DNA of 15,825 bases from Bacteroidia bacterium (lineage in GTDB: Bacteria; Bacteroidota; Bacteroidia; Bacteroidales; Dysgonomonadaceae): positions 1-15,825 of the forward strand of contig JAUNRY010000021.1 of assembly GCA_030539475.1 (NCBI GenBank). The letters are read 5' to 3'. The position numbers were made by a program, and so were the translations under genes. Every line of letters starts with the position of its first letter. The first letter of the stretch is position 1. Positions 1 through 5,314 of the stretch are shown here, piece after piece. The notes below the pieces were generated by a model, which saw only the letters and a program-made list of their open reading frames with translations, was not told where the DNA came from and made no database searches.

Positions 1-1
1 G

Positions 2-589
2 GATAATGCCAATCCATGGAGCATTTACTGGATTCATTTTTTAGGGGAGCGAGTGGACGTTTTTTCTTCAATAATAGGAAGAATAATCGACACACACGAC
101 TCTGACAGCAGCCGATATGGTGATCGGTTTTTACTATTTGAAGAAATATTTCAAAACTTAGAAATGGGGTATAGTCCAGAAAACCTGGAATATTCAAGTT
201 TTTGCTTAATGCATTTTTTGGCATCTGTAAAATATTTGGTGCAATTCAGGGAAGTAAAAAGCATCAAAGAAAAAGATACGGTACAAAAAAGCATCTTATA
301 TATGAAAGAAAAGCTGGAAGATCGAATTACTCTTAACGAAATTGCACAACATGTAGGCTATTCGGCATCGCATTTTGGCAATCTGTTTGCAGAACAAACG
401 TCATATTCTCCCATCGATTATTATAACCAACTAAAAATCCAGCGGGCGTGCTCTTACTTGCAATTTTCAGACTTAAAAATCAAGGAAATAGCTTTCCGTC
501 TCGGCTATTTTGATCCATTTCATTTTTCAAAGGCTTTTAAAAAAGAAATGGATATTACACCCAGAGAATATAGAAATAAGTATCAATAA
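2..589 (+). CDS. AraC/XylS-family transcriptional regulator, 5'-truncated by the window edge
   Basis: A DNA-binding regulator of unknown ligand. The frame is open to the left edge and runs through a GTG at 53. The residues before it (around PWSIYWIHFLGER) match the tryptophan-rich end of the AraC N-terminal cupin sensor domain, so the GTG is not the true start and the gene begins outside the window. About 195 C-terminal residues are visible. The last 100 form the double helix-turn-helix of the family: first HTH around ITLNEIAQHVGYSASHFGNL, second around KIKEIAFRLGYFDPFHFSKA, ending with the typical TPREYR motif. It ends at TAA 587-589, convergent with the tRNA gene. Such genes often control a neighbouring sugar-utilisation locus, which would lie upstream and out of view. 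The family call is firm; the target and inducer cannot be told. Confidence 0.93.
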   Translation, partial: DNANPWSIYWIHFLGERVDVFSSIIGRIIDTHDSDSSRYGDRFLLFEEIFQNLEMGYSPENLEYSSFCLMHFLASVKYLVQFREVKSIKEKDTVQKSILYMKEKLEDRITLNEIAQHVGYSASHFGNLFAEQTSYSPIDYYNQLKIQRACSYLQFSDLKIKEIAFRLGYFDPFHFSKAFKKEMDITPREYRNKYQ

Positions 590-690
590 TTAACCCTCAT
601 TTCTCCCAAAAAAATTCTTTTTTTTCCATTGTTTCCCCAACAACAAAAAACACTCACCAAAACTAATTGATAAGTGCTTCATTATTAAAG

Positions 691-764
691 TGATCAGGCT
701 GGGATTCGAACCCAGGACCCACAGCTTAGAAGGCTGTTGCTCTATCCAGCTGAGCTACCCGACC
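691..764 (-). tRNA. tRNA-Arg (anticodon UCU)
   Basis: Read on the minus strand, the 74 nt fold into a complete cloverleaf. The 7-bp acceptor stem is GGTCGGG against CCTGATC with two G-U pairs. The anticodon stem ACAGC/GCTGT encloses the loop CTTCTAA, which gives anticodon TCT reading AGA/AGG. The T arm is CTGGG-TTCGAAT-CCCAG, and the discriminator base is A. The 3' CCA is not encoded. The gene stands alone, convergent with the AraC-family gene, with its own promoter just upstream. Confidence 0.97.
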
Positions 765-785
765 GAACCTTCCGTATTTCGGACT

Positions 786-817
786 GCAAAAATACGGCAA
801 ATATCAGAATAAACAAA
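786..817 (-). promoter_or_regulatory. Bacteroidota-type promoter of tRNA-Arg
   Basis: On the minus strand, TTTG (814-817) is followed after 19 bp by TATTTTTGC (786-794). This matches the TTTG/N19-21/TAnnTTTG consensus for the Bacteroidota primary sigma factor. Transcription would start near 779, about 15 nt before the mature tRNA. Confidence 0.8.
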
Positions 818-830
818 ATTTCTACCGAAC

Positions 831-863
831 AACTTTGTCAATGTTCATGACATTGACAAAGTT
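831..863. repeat. Perfect 13-bp inverted repeat between gdhA and the tRNA
   Basis: AACTTTGTCAATG (831-843) and CATTGACAAAGTT (851-863) are exact inverted copies around a 7-bp spacer. The repeat lies about 70 bp past the gdhA stop and just upstream of the tRNA promoter. No U-run follows on either strand, so it is a poor fit to an ordinary intrinsic terminator. It could be a 3' mRNA-stabilising hairpin, a U-run-independent terminator, or a protein-binding palindrome. Confidence 0.75.
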
Positions 864-931
864 AAGGCGCAAAATATTAACGCCTCTACATACCATTTTT
901 TATTCTAATTTCTAACTTCAAATTTCTTTTT

Positions 932-2266
932 CTACAATATCCCCTGCCCCATCATGGCTTTGGCTACTTTCATGAAACCGGCAATGTTGGCGCCTTTCAC
1001 GTAATTGACGAAACCATCGGATTCGGTTCCGTATTTCACGCAGTTTTCGTGAATATTTCCCATAATCCATTTCAGTTTTTCATCCACCTGCTCAGCCGGC
1101 CAACTGAAACGTTCGGAATTTTGGGTCATCTCCAACCCCGATACCGATACCCCGCCCGCGTTAGCGGCTTTTCCGGGTGCATACAGGATCTTGTGTTTAT
1201 GAAAAATCTCGATCGCCTCCGGCGTGCTGGGCATATTGGCGCCTTCGGAAACGGCAAAAATTCCATTGTCAATCAATGCTTGCGCCTCATCGGCATCAAT
1301 TTCGTTTTGCGTGGCGGAAGGAAGCGCTATATCGGCTTTTTCGCCCCACGGACGGGCGCCGGCTACGTACTTGCAGCCATACTCTTCGGCATATTCGCGA
1401 ATACGCCCGCGATAGAGATTTTTCAACTCCATCACAAAATTCAGTTTTTCGGTTGTAATTCCGTCCGGATCGTAAATATATCCGTCGGAATCGGATAAGG
1501 AAACGGGAATGGCTCCCAGCTCAATCAGTTTTTCGCACGTGTATTGCGCCACATTTCCCGAACCGGATACCAAGCATTTTTTCCCTTTAATATCAATATT
1601 TTTGGTTTTTAGCATTTCCAGCAAGAAATACACGTTTCCGTAACCGGTGGCTTCGGGACGAATAAGTGATCCGCCAAACTCGCGCCCTTTGCCGGTAAAC
1701 GTTCCGGTAAATTCTCCGGCCAGTTTTTTGTATTTTCCGAACATGTATCCAACCTCGCGGCCGCCTACGCCGATATCGCCTGCCGGAACGTCGGTATCCG
1801 GGCCGATAACGCGCCAAAGCCCTTCCACATAAGCCTGACAGAATCGCATTACTTCCCCGTCGGATTTTCCGCGCGGCGAGAAGTCGGAACCGCCTTTGGC
1901 GCCACCCATGGGAAGAGTTGTGAGCGCATTTTTAAAAGTCTGCTCAAAAGCAAGAAACTTTAAAATGGAAGTGGAAACGGAAGCGTGAAAACGAATGCCT
2001 CCTTTATAGGGGCCAATGGCGTTGTTGTGCTGCACCCGATATCCCATATTGGTATGCACGTTGCCTTTATCGTCCACCCAGGTTACCCTGAAAGAGTGAA
2101 TCTTATCGGGAACAATCAACCGTTCAATCAGGTTAGCTTTTTCAAATTCAGGATGTTGGTTGTAAACCTCTTCGATGGACTCAACCACCTCTTCCACAGC
2201 TTGAAGGTATTCGGGTTCATTGGGGAAACGTCTTTTCACAAGACTGATTATTTCTTCGGATTTCAT
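932..2266 (-). CDS. gdhA: NADP-type glutamate dehydrogenase
   Basis: This enzyme reversibly aminates 2-oxoglutarate to glutamate, normally for ammonium assimilation in the cytoplasm. The 444 residues match the usual length of hexameric bacterial GdhA (about 445). Visible landmarks are the substrate-side YKGG (around residue 88), the catalytic-lysine motif PMGGAKGG (Lys124), PAGDIGVGGRE with the catalytic Asp164, the subfamily signature FGGSLIRPEATGYG, the Rossmann loop VSGSGNVAQYT (235-240) and the C-terminal GKAANAGGV. The cofactor is inferred from subfamily resemblance, not from a decisive residue. It starts at ATG 2264-2266 behind an A/T-rich leader with no Shine-Dalgarno and ends at TAG. 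It appears monocistronic with its own promoter. Confidence 0.97.
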   Translation of the reverse strand: MKSEEIISLVKRRFPNEPEYLQAVEEVVESIEEVYNQHPEFEKANLIERLIVPDKIHSFRVTWVDDKGNVHTNMGYRVQHNNAIGPYKGGIRFHASVSTSILKFLAFEQTFKNALTTLPMGGAKGGSDFSPRGKSDGEVMRFCQAYVEGLWRVIGPDTDVPAGDIGVGGREVGYMFGKYKKLAGEFTGTFTGKGREFGGSLIRPEATGYGNVYFLLEMLKTKNIDIKGKKCLVSGSGNVAQYTCEKLIELGAIPVSLSDSDGYIYDPDGITTEKLNFVMELKNLYRGRIREYAEEYGCKYVAGARPWGEKADIALPSATQNEIDADEAQALIDNGIFAVSEGANMPSTPEAIEIFHKHKILYAPGKAANAGGVSVSGLEMTQNSERFSWPAEQVDEKLKWIMGNIHENCVKYGTESDGFVNYVKGANIAGFMKVAKAMMGQGIL

Positions 2267-2314
2267 AAAATAATTTTAAATAAAAACGATAACTTAACAC
2301 AATCACTTTGAAAT

Positions 2315-2344
2315 GCAAAAGTAGTGAAATAAATTTAATTGAAA
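2315..2344 (-). promoter_or_regulatory. Probable gdhA promoter
   Basis: TACTTTTGC on the minus strand (2315-2323) is a full TAnnTTTGC -7 element about 50 bp upstream of the gdhA start. The -33 element is weak: TTTC at 2341-2344 with a 17-bp spacer, shorter than usual. Confidence 0.6.
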
Positions 2345-2384
2345 GAATTTATCCGTATTTTTCTATCTTTTGTCATTAAAGAGA

Positions 2385-2555
2385 TTATTTTCTTAGATTT
2401 TTGTAAATCGGAACAAATACAATGACTCCCGACATGAGGATGGAGATAATGGTGATGGCGTTTATTTGGGCATTCAGGAGAATATAACCCACTAAAACCA
2501 CCCAAAGTATAGCGATGAAACCCAATTGTGTTTGTGAAAACTTTCGTTTTGCCAT
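2385..2555 (-). CDS. Small two-helix inner-membrane protein, function unknown
   Basis: A 56-residue protein starting MAKRKFSQTQ. It has a basic, polar N-terminus, two hydrophobic segments (about residues 11-28 and 33-50) joined by a short NAQIN-type turn, and a basic tail YKNLRK, so both ends probably face the cytoplasm. An in-frame Met at 2591 would add 12 residues. The ATG at 2553-2555 is preferred because a -7-like element (TATATTTG at 2603-2610) would start transcription at about 2596, leaving almost no leader for the longer form, and because MAKRK is a more typical start. No family is recognised. It could instead be the second gene of a transcript starting near 2837. Confidence 0.6.
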   Translation of the reverse strand: MAKRKFSQTQLGFIAILWVVLVGYILLNAQINAITIISILMSGVIVFVPIYKNLRK

Positions 2556-2560
2556 AATAT

Positions 2561-2749
2561 TTATTTTGCTGATAAATAATTTATTAAACAAGAAATCTGA
2601 CTCAAATATAAAATACCGGGAACGAAAAAAGTGATCAAATCTTCTATGTATTTAAAAAAATCGCCTTGTTTCGTCCACAAAAATAGGGCGTTTTTATCGC
2701 CTGAAAAAATTTCCGGATAACAAAATAGGATTATAACGAAAAAAGGCAT
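2561..2749 (-). CDS. Doubtful 62-residue hydrophobic ORF
   Basis: An open frame coding for a hydrophobic peptide (MPFFVIILFCYPEIF... to ...CLINYLSAK). Composition alone would mark it as chance in A/T-rich DNA. Two context points keep it open. A well-formed array-type promoter at 2844-2899 points at it with nothing else between. Its TAA (2561-2563) ends 5 nt before the ATG of the 56-residue membrane protein, an operon-like spacing. Against it, a -7 element for the downstream gene lies inside it, and no family is recognised. The transcript may equally be a non-coding RNA. Confidence 0.2.
   Translation of the reverse strand: MPFFVIILFCYPEIFSGDKNALFLWTKQGDFFKYIEDLITFFVPGILYLSQISCLINYLSAK
2603..2610 (-). 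promoter_or_regulatory. -7 element of the small membrane protein gene
   Basis: TATATTTG on the minus strand matches TAnnTTTG. A start near 2596 gives a leader of about 40 nt to the ATG at 2555. No good -33 TTTG is found at the usual spacing; the nearest (2636-2639) is 25 bp away. Confidence 0.4.
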
Positions 2750-2843
2750 AGATTCACATCTACACCTTTTAAAAGACCCATAGAGAGTTAATGAAAAATT
2801 GATTTTTGCTATTTTTGAACCAAATGTAATATTGTTTACACTG

Positions 2844-2899
2844 CAAATATCAGCACTTATTGTTACAAAGCGGCTACATTTCGGTTAAGTTTTTGTTAA
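2844..2899 (-). promoter_or_regulatory. Pho-box-like direct-repeat promoter, copy 1 (target unclear)
   Basis: On the minus strand four hexamers sit at an exact 11-bp period: TTAACA (2894-2899), TTAACC (2883-2888), GTAGCC (2872-2877) and GTAACA (2861-2866). They are followed at the same distance as in the two other copies by a degenerate -7 element GATATTTG (2844-2851). Predicted start is about 2837, running left. The element lies just past the terminator of the upstream gene, so it must drive something between it and gdhA. Confidence 0.65.
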
Positions 2900-2923
2900 A
2901 CTTTTTCAGGTGCTATGCACGAC

Positions 2924-2956
2924 AAAAAAAAGTTTGCCTTGCAAGCAAACTTTTTT
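2924..2956 (-). terminator. Intrinsic terminator after the small secreted protein gene
   Basis: A perfect 12-bp stem (2926-2937 against 2945-2956) has a GTTTGC/GCAAAC core, A/T flanks and the loop CTTGCAA. It lies about 27 bp beyond the stop at 2983 on the minus strand, with U-runs on both sides, so it may work in both directions. Confidence 0.88.
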
Positions 2957-2982
2957 AGTTGTCTTTTAACCCCGGATTTCTC

Positions 2983-3342
2983 TTATTCCTGAACCAGGGA
3001 AATACTGATTTGTTGATTTTTACTCACTTCTATTTCTATTTCCGAGGGTTGATACGAAATTAATTCTACCCGTACCGAATGTTTGCCCGGTTTTAAATTG
3101 GTGATTGAGAAATTACCGTCCAAATTGGAATAGTATTTGCTTCCGTCGATTAGAATTGCAGCGCCTGCCAGTAATTCTTTGCTGTTGTTATCGATAACCG
3201 AACCGGTAATATCAACCGTGTTTACATTCTGAATAGCTTCGGTGGAGGCAACATTTTTTACGTTTTTATCGTTTTTGTTGTCATTGGCATATACCGAAAC
3301 CGATAATAATACTGTAGCTATCAATACAATAATTGTTTTCAT
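2983..3342 (-). CDS. Small secreted carboxypeptidase-regulatory-like (beta-sandwich) protein
   Basis: A 119-residue exported protein. Residues 1-19 are a signal peptide (MKTIIVLIATVLLSVSVYA, cleavage likely before ND), followed by a polar Asn/Lys linker. Residues about 45-118 form one carboxypeptidase-D-regulatory-like domain with the usual landmarks: GSVID, ELLAGAAILIDG, LDGNFSI, PGKHSV. These domains are normally the N-terminal extension of TonB-dependent receptors; here one stands alone. An upstream in-frame Met at 3399 is rejected because the -7 element (3386-3393) would start transcription inside that extension. The gene has its own array-type promoter and a strong terminator. A periplasmic role linked to the TonB receptor nearby is inferred; no enzymatic residues are apparent. 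Confidence 0.82.
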   Translation of the reverse strand: MKTIIVLIATVLLSVSVYANDNKNDKNVKNVASTEAIQNVNTVDITGSVIDNNSKELLAGAAILIDGSKYYSNLDGNFSITNLKPGKHSVRVELISYQPSEIEIEVSKNQQISISLVQE

Positions 3343-3385
3343 CTTATGTATTTGTTTTTTAAAAATTTTTCGTTTTAATCCAATA

Positions 3386-3441
3386 CAAAGGTGAAACATA
3401 AATGTTACAGAACGGTTACATTTCAGTTAAGTTTTTGTTAA
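3386..3441 (-). promoter_or_regulatory. Pho-box-like direct-repeat promoter, copy 2 (small secreted protein)
   Basis: Minus-strand hexamers TTAACA (3436-3441), TTAACT (3425-3430), GTAACC (3414-3419) and GTAACA (3403-3408) occur every 11 bp. A -7-like CACCTTTG lies at 3386-3393, 17 bp register-to-register from the last hexamer, identical to copies 1 and 3. No -33 TTTG is present; the array occupies its place, as expected for an activator-dependent promoter. Confidence 0.75.
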
Positions 3442-3466
3442 GTTTTTGCAACAATTTCAGATTTTC

Positions 3467-3952
3467 TCAATATTTTTTCTCGTCCACCAAATTACCTTTA
3501 TCGTCCCACATACGCCAAAGGCCGGTTTTGTTGCCCTCGTAATAATTCATTTCGTAACGCTGGTTACCCAATTCATCCCAAATGCGCCAGGTGCCGTGCT
3601 TTACTCCGTTTTTATATTCAGCCTCCGATATGAGTTGCCCGGAAACGTCATATGTACGCCACAAACCGTGCAATTTACCCTCTTTGTATGAACGTACTTC
3701 TTTGGGTTTACGATTATCAAAATAAATGAGGTAAGCGCCTTCGGGCAAACCGTTTTTAATTTGCATCTCAAGTTTGAGCGTACCGTTATCGTGGTATTCG
3801 CGGTAATCTCCCGTATAGAGTTCATTTTGTCTCTGGTCGCGGTAGTAAACACCTTCATTCTGATAGATCTGAGGATTATCTTGCGGAGTTTGAGCCTGTA
3901 AGCTGAGAGCTAAAAATACGCCGCCCAAAAGTAATACTATTTTAGTTTTCAT
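3467..3952 (-). CDS. Secreted MORN/YwqK-type repeat protein
   Basis: A 161-residue exported protein with a signal peptide (residues 1-20, ending SLQA before QTP). After a short linker, residues 46-161 hold about five degenerate repeats of some 23 residues of the MORN_2/YwqK type: G-x-Y/W-R-x-Y/W-x-D-x-G-x-L (for example HGLWRTYDVSGQL, HGTWRIWDELGNQ, TGLWRMWDDKGNL). Homologues are often labelled antitoxin component YwqK, but no toxin gene is adjacent and the protein is exported, so that label should not be read functionally. The repeats form beta-hairpin ribbons whose ligand is unknown. It has its own promoter. No terminator is seen before the next gene's promoter, so read-through is possible. 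Confidence 0.85.
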   Translation of the reverse strand: MKTKIVLLLGGVFLALSLQAQTPQDNPQIYQNEGVYYRDQRQNELYTGDYREYHDNGTLKLEMQIKNGLPEGAYLIYFDNRKPKEVRSYKEGKLHGLWRTYDVSGQLISEAEYKNGVKHGTWRIWDELGNQRYEMNYYEGNKTGLWRMWDDKGNLVDEKKY

Positions 3953-3971
3953 ACGCGTTAAGTTTTTAAAG

Positions 3972-4017
3972 TTGTATCTAATAACAAAGATACAATTATC
4001 TTGGCAGATAAAACAAA
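3972..4017 (-). promoter_or_regulatory. Promoter of the MORN-repeat gene, with overlapping palindrome
   Basis: TTTG (4014-4017) and TATCTTTG (3985-3992), 21 bp apart on the minus strand, are a near-perfect Bacteroidota promoter; start near 3978. TTGTATC (3972-3978) and GATACAA (3989-3995) form an inverted repeat over the -7 element and start site, a possible operator. The -33 element lies inside the preceding operon's terminator hairpin region. Confidence 0.72.
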
Positions 4018-4051
4018 AAGGTATCCCGATTTTTTACTCGGAATACCTTTT
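4011..4051 (-). terminator. Intrinsic terminator of the TonB receptor/beta-helix lipoprotein operon
   Basis: A 14-bp stem (4016-4029 against 4038-4051) with an 8-nt loop, followed on the minus strand by TTTTTGTTTT. The single non-Watson-Crick position is G-U in minus-strand RNA but C-A in plus-strand RNA, which shows it serves the minus-strand operon ending at 4078. Confidence 0.9.
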
Positions 4052-4077
4052 ATTTTTATAAACCGGTTGTTCTATAA

Positions 4078-5238
4078 TTAGAAATTATAACCTGTCCAAG
4101 CGAAGATATCGGTTGGGCATCCGGCATTGCCCGCTACTACGCTTACACCTGCTGCATCTTCAGGATTTTTCAAGCGTGCGGGAGCAGTTGTCAGCGAATT
4201 GGTAATACTGATGGTTGTTCCGGCAGCTGCACCGCCTTTGCCATCGGTAAGGTCAACCAAATCACCCACAGAACCTGTTCCTTTAATAAGAGCATTGGTA
4301 ATGGTAGCTTTTGCACCGCGACGAATTTTAATGGCGTCCTGCATTTGAGTTTCTTTGCTTGTATTATGAGCCAGCCTCAAATCGATGGTCATATTTTTAA
4401 CCGTGAAGTTAGATTGTCCGGGATGATCGGGAAAATTTCCATCGTGGTTACCGTCTGCCTCAATTCCGCGCGGATCAGATTCTGAGCTTACGAAGCCTGC
4501 TTCCCAAATTCCATAACAGTTCTCCAATGTACCTACGTAACCTTGAGTGAAGTCGAACATATCGTCGTCTGAATTCACAACAAGCAGGTTTTTAACATTC
4601 ACGCTGCCGCCAAAGAACTCGATACCATCATCAGCGCCATTCGGAATGTAAATGTTCTCGATTTTAGTTCCGCTGCCAACACCATTAAGCGTTAAGCCAT
4701 TGTGTTCAACGTCAGCATTCGAGCGAGCACCTGTATATGCAAGAACCACATATGAAAGTTCACCGGAGTTATCGGCAGGATTGTTTCCGCCGTAAAGGTG
4801 CGCTGTATGAATTTCGGTAGAACCGGTTGTTCCGGGAGGGCCTGCAAGCGGTGCTTTACCGTTAATAATCAGTCCGCCCCAGTGTCCTTGTGTAGCATTG
4901 TCAATATCGGCTGTCATAACAATAGGGGCAGCCGCTGTTCCTCTGGCAAAAATTTTACCTCCTTGCAATACAAGAATGTAATTGTTAAAGCCTTTTTTAG
5001 CTTTAATTTGAGTTCCCGCGGGAATATTCAATACGCCTCCGTCTTCAATAGTAACCGCACCTGTGATGGTGTAGGTTACGTTTGCATCTAATGTTTTAGT
5101 GTCGGTAATCGATCCTACCAACACATCTTCAGTTACGGGTACATCCGGATTATCTTCACCGCTTTCACCGCACGAAGTTAGCGTTATCGCTGTTAATAAA
5201 GCAGCGCAAGTCATCATACTTAAAAAAAACTTTTTCAT
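4078..5238 (-). CDS. Right-handed beta-helix lipoprotein, partner of the TonB receptor
   Basis: A 386-residue exported lipoprotein. The signal peptide ends in LTSC, giving acylated Cys23, followed by an acidic linker GESGEDNPDVP typical of surface-exposed Bacteroidota lipoproteins. The rest is rich in Gly/Asn/Asp with recurring short strands (GGVLNIPAGTQIKA, GKIFARGTAAAPIVMTA, HWGGLIINGKAPL, KNLLVVNSDDDMFDF), the pattern of a right-handed parallel beta-helix. Acid clusters (GADDGIEFFGG, NSDDDMFDF, ADGNHDGNFPDHPG) could bind cations or a polar ligand. It lies 76 bp downstream of the receptor with no terminator between, so it is co-transcribed. By analogy with SusC/SusD-like pairs it may capture substrate at the cell surface, but it is not a SusD homologue. 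Substrate unknown; polysaccharide-lyase activity cannot be excluded, though no catalytic motif is recognised. Confidence 0.82.
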   Translation of the reverse strand: MKKFFLSMMTCAALLTAITLTSCGESGEDNPDVPVTEDVLVGSITDTKTLDANVTYTITGAVTIEDGGVLNIPAGTQIKAKKGFNNYILVLQGGKIFARGTAAAPIVMTADIDNATQGHWGGLIINGKAPLAGPPGTTGSTEIHTAHLYGGNNPADNSGELSYVVLAYTGARSNADVEHNGLTLNGVGSGTKIENIYIPNGADDGIEFFGGSVNVKNLLVVNSDDDMFDFTQGYVGTLENCYGIWEAGFVSSESDPRGIEADGNHDGNFPDHPGQSNFTVKNMTIDLRLAHNTSKETQMQDAIKIRRGAKATITNALIKGTGSVGDLVDLTDGKGGAAAGTTISITNSLTTAPARLKNPEDAAGVSVVAGNAGCPTDIFAWTGYNF

Positions 5239-5314
5239 TTTTAATTCAGTTTTAAGTTTATAAAAAATTTAGAATTTCAACATAATTTGTATTTGTAATA
5301 CAGTTCATAATAGA

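Noticed and set aside
590..690. Possible terminator between the AraC-family gene and tRNA-Arg
   Set aside because: A- and T-runs are present but no stable stem was found next to them on either strand.
2556..2591. Upstream start (Met at 2591) for the 56-residue membrane protein
   Set aside because: It lies only a few bases past the predicted transcript start and overlaps the preceding frame; MAKRKFSQ at 2555 is the better start.
2675..2700. Small GGCG/CGCC hairpin followed by a short U-rich stretch as a terminator of the orphan transcript
   Set aside because: Only a 4-bp stem with an interrupted T-run; too weak to call a terminator.
3343..3399. Upstream start (Met at 3399) for the small secreted protein
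   Set aside because: It would put a basic 19-residue extension before a normal signal peptide, and the -7 element (3386-3393) lies within it, so transcription would start downstream of that codon.
3467..3952. Toxin-antitoxin module suggested by the YwqK-like repeats
   Set aside because: The protein has a signal peptide and no partner toxin gene lies beside it; the database label reflects repeat similarity only.
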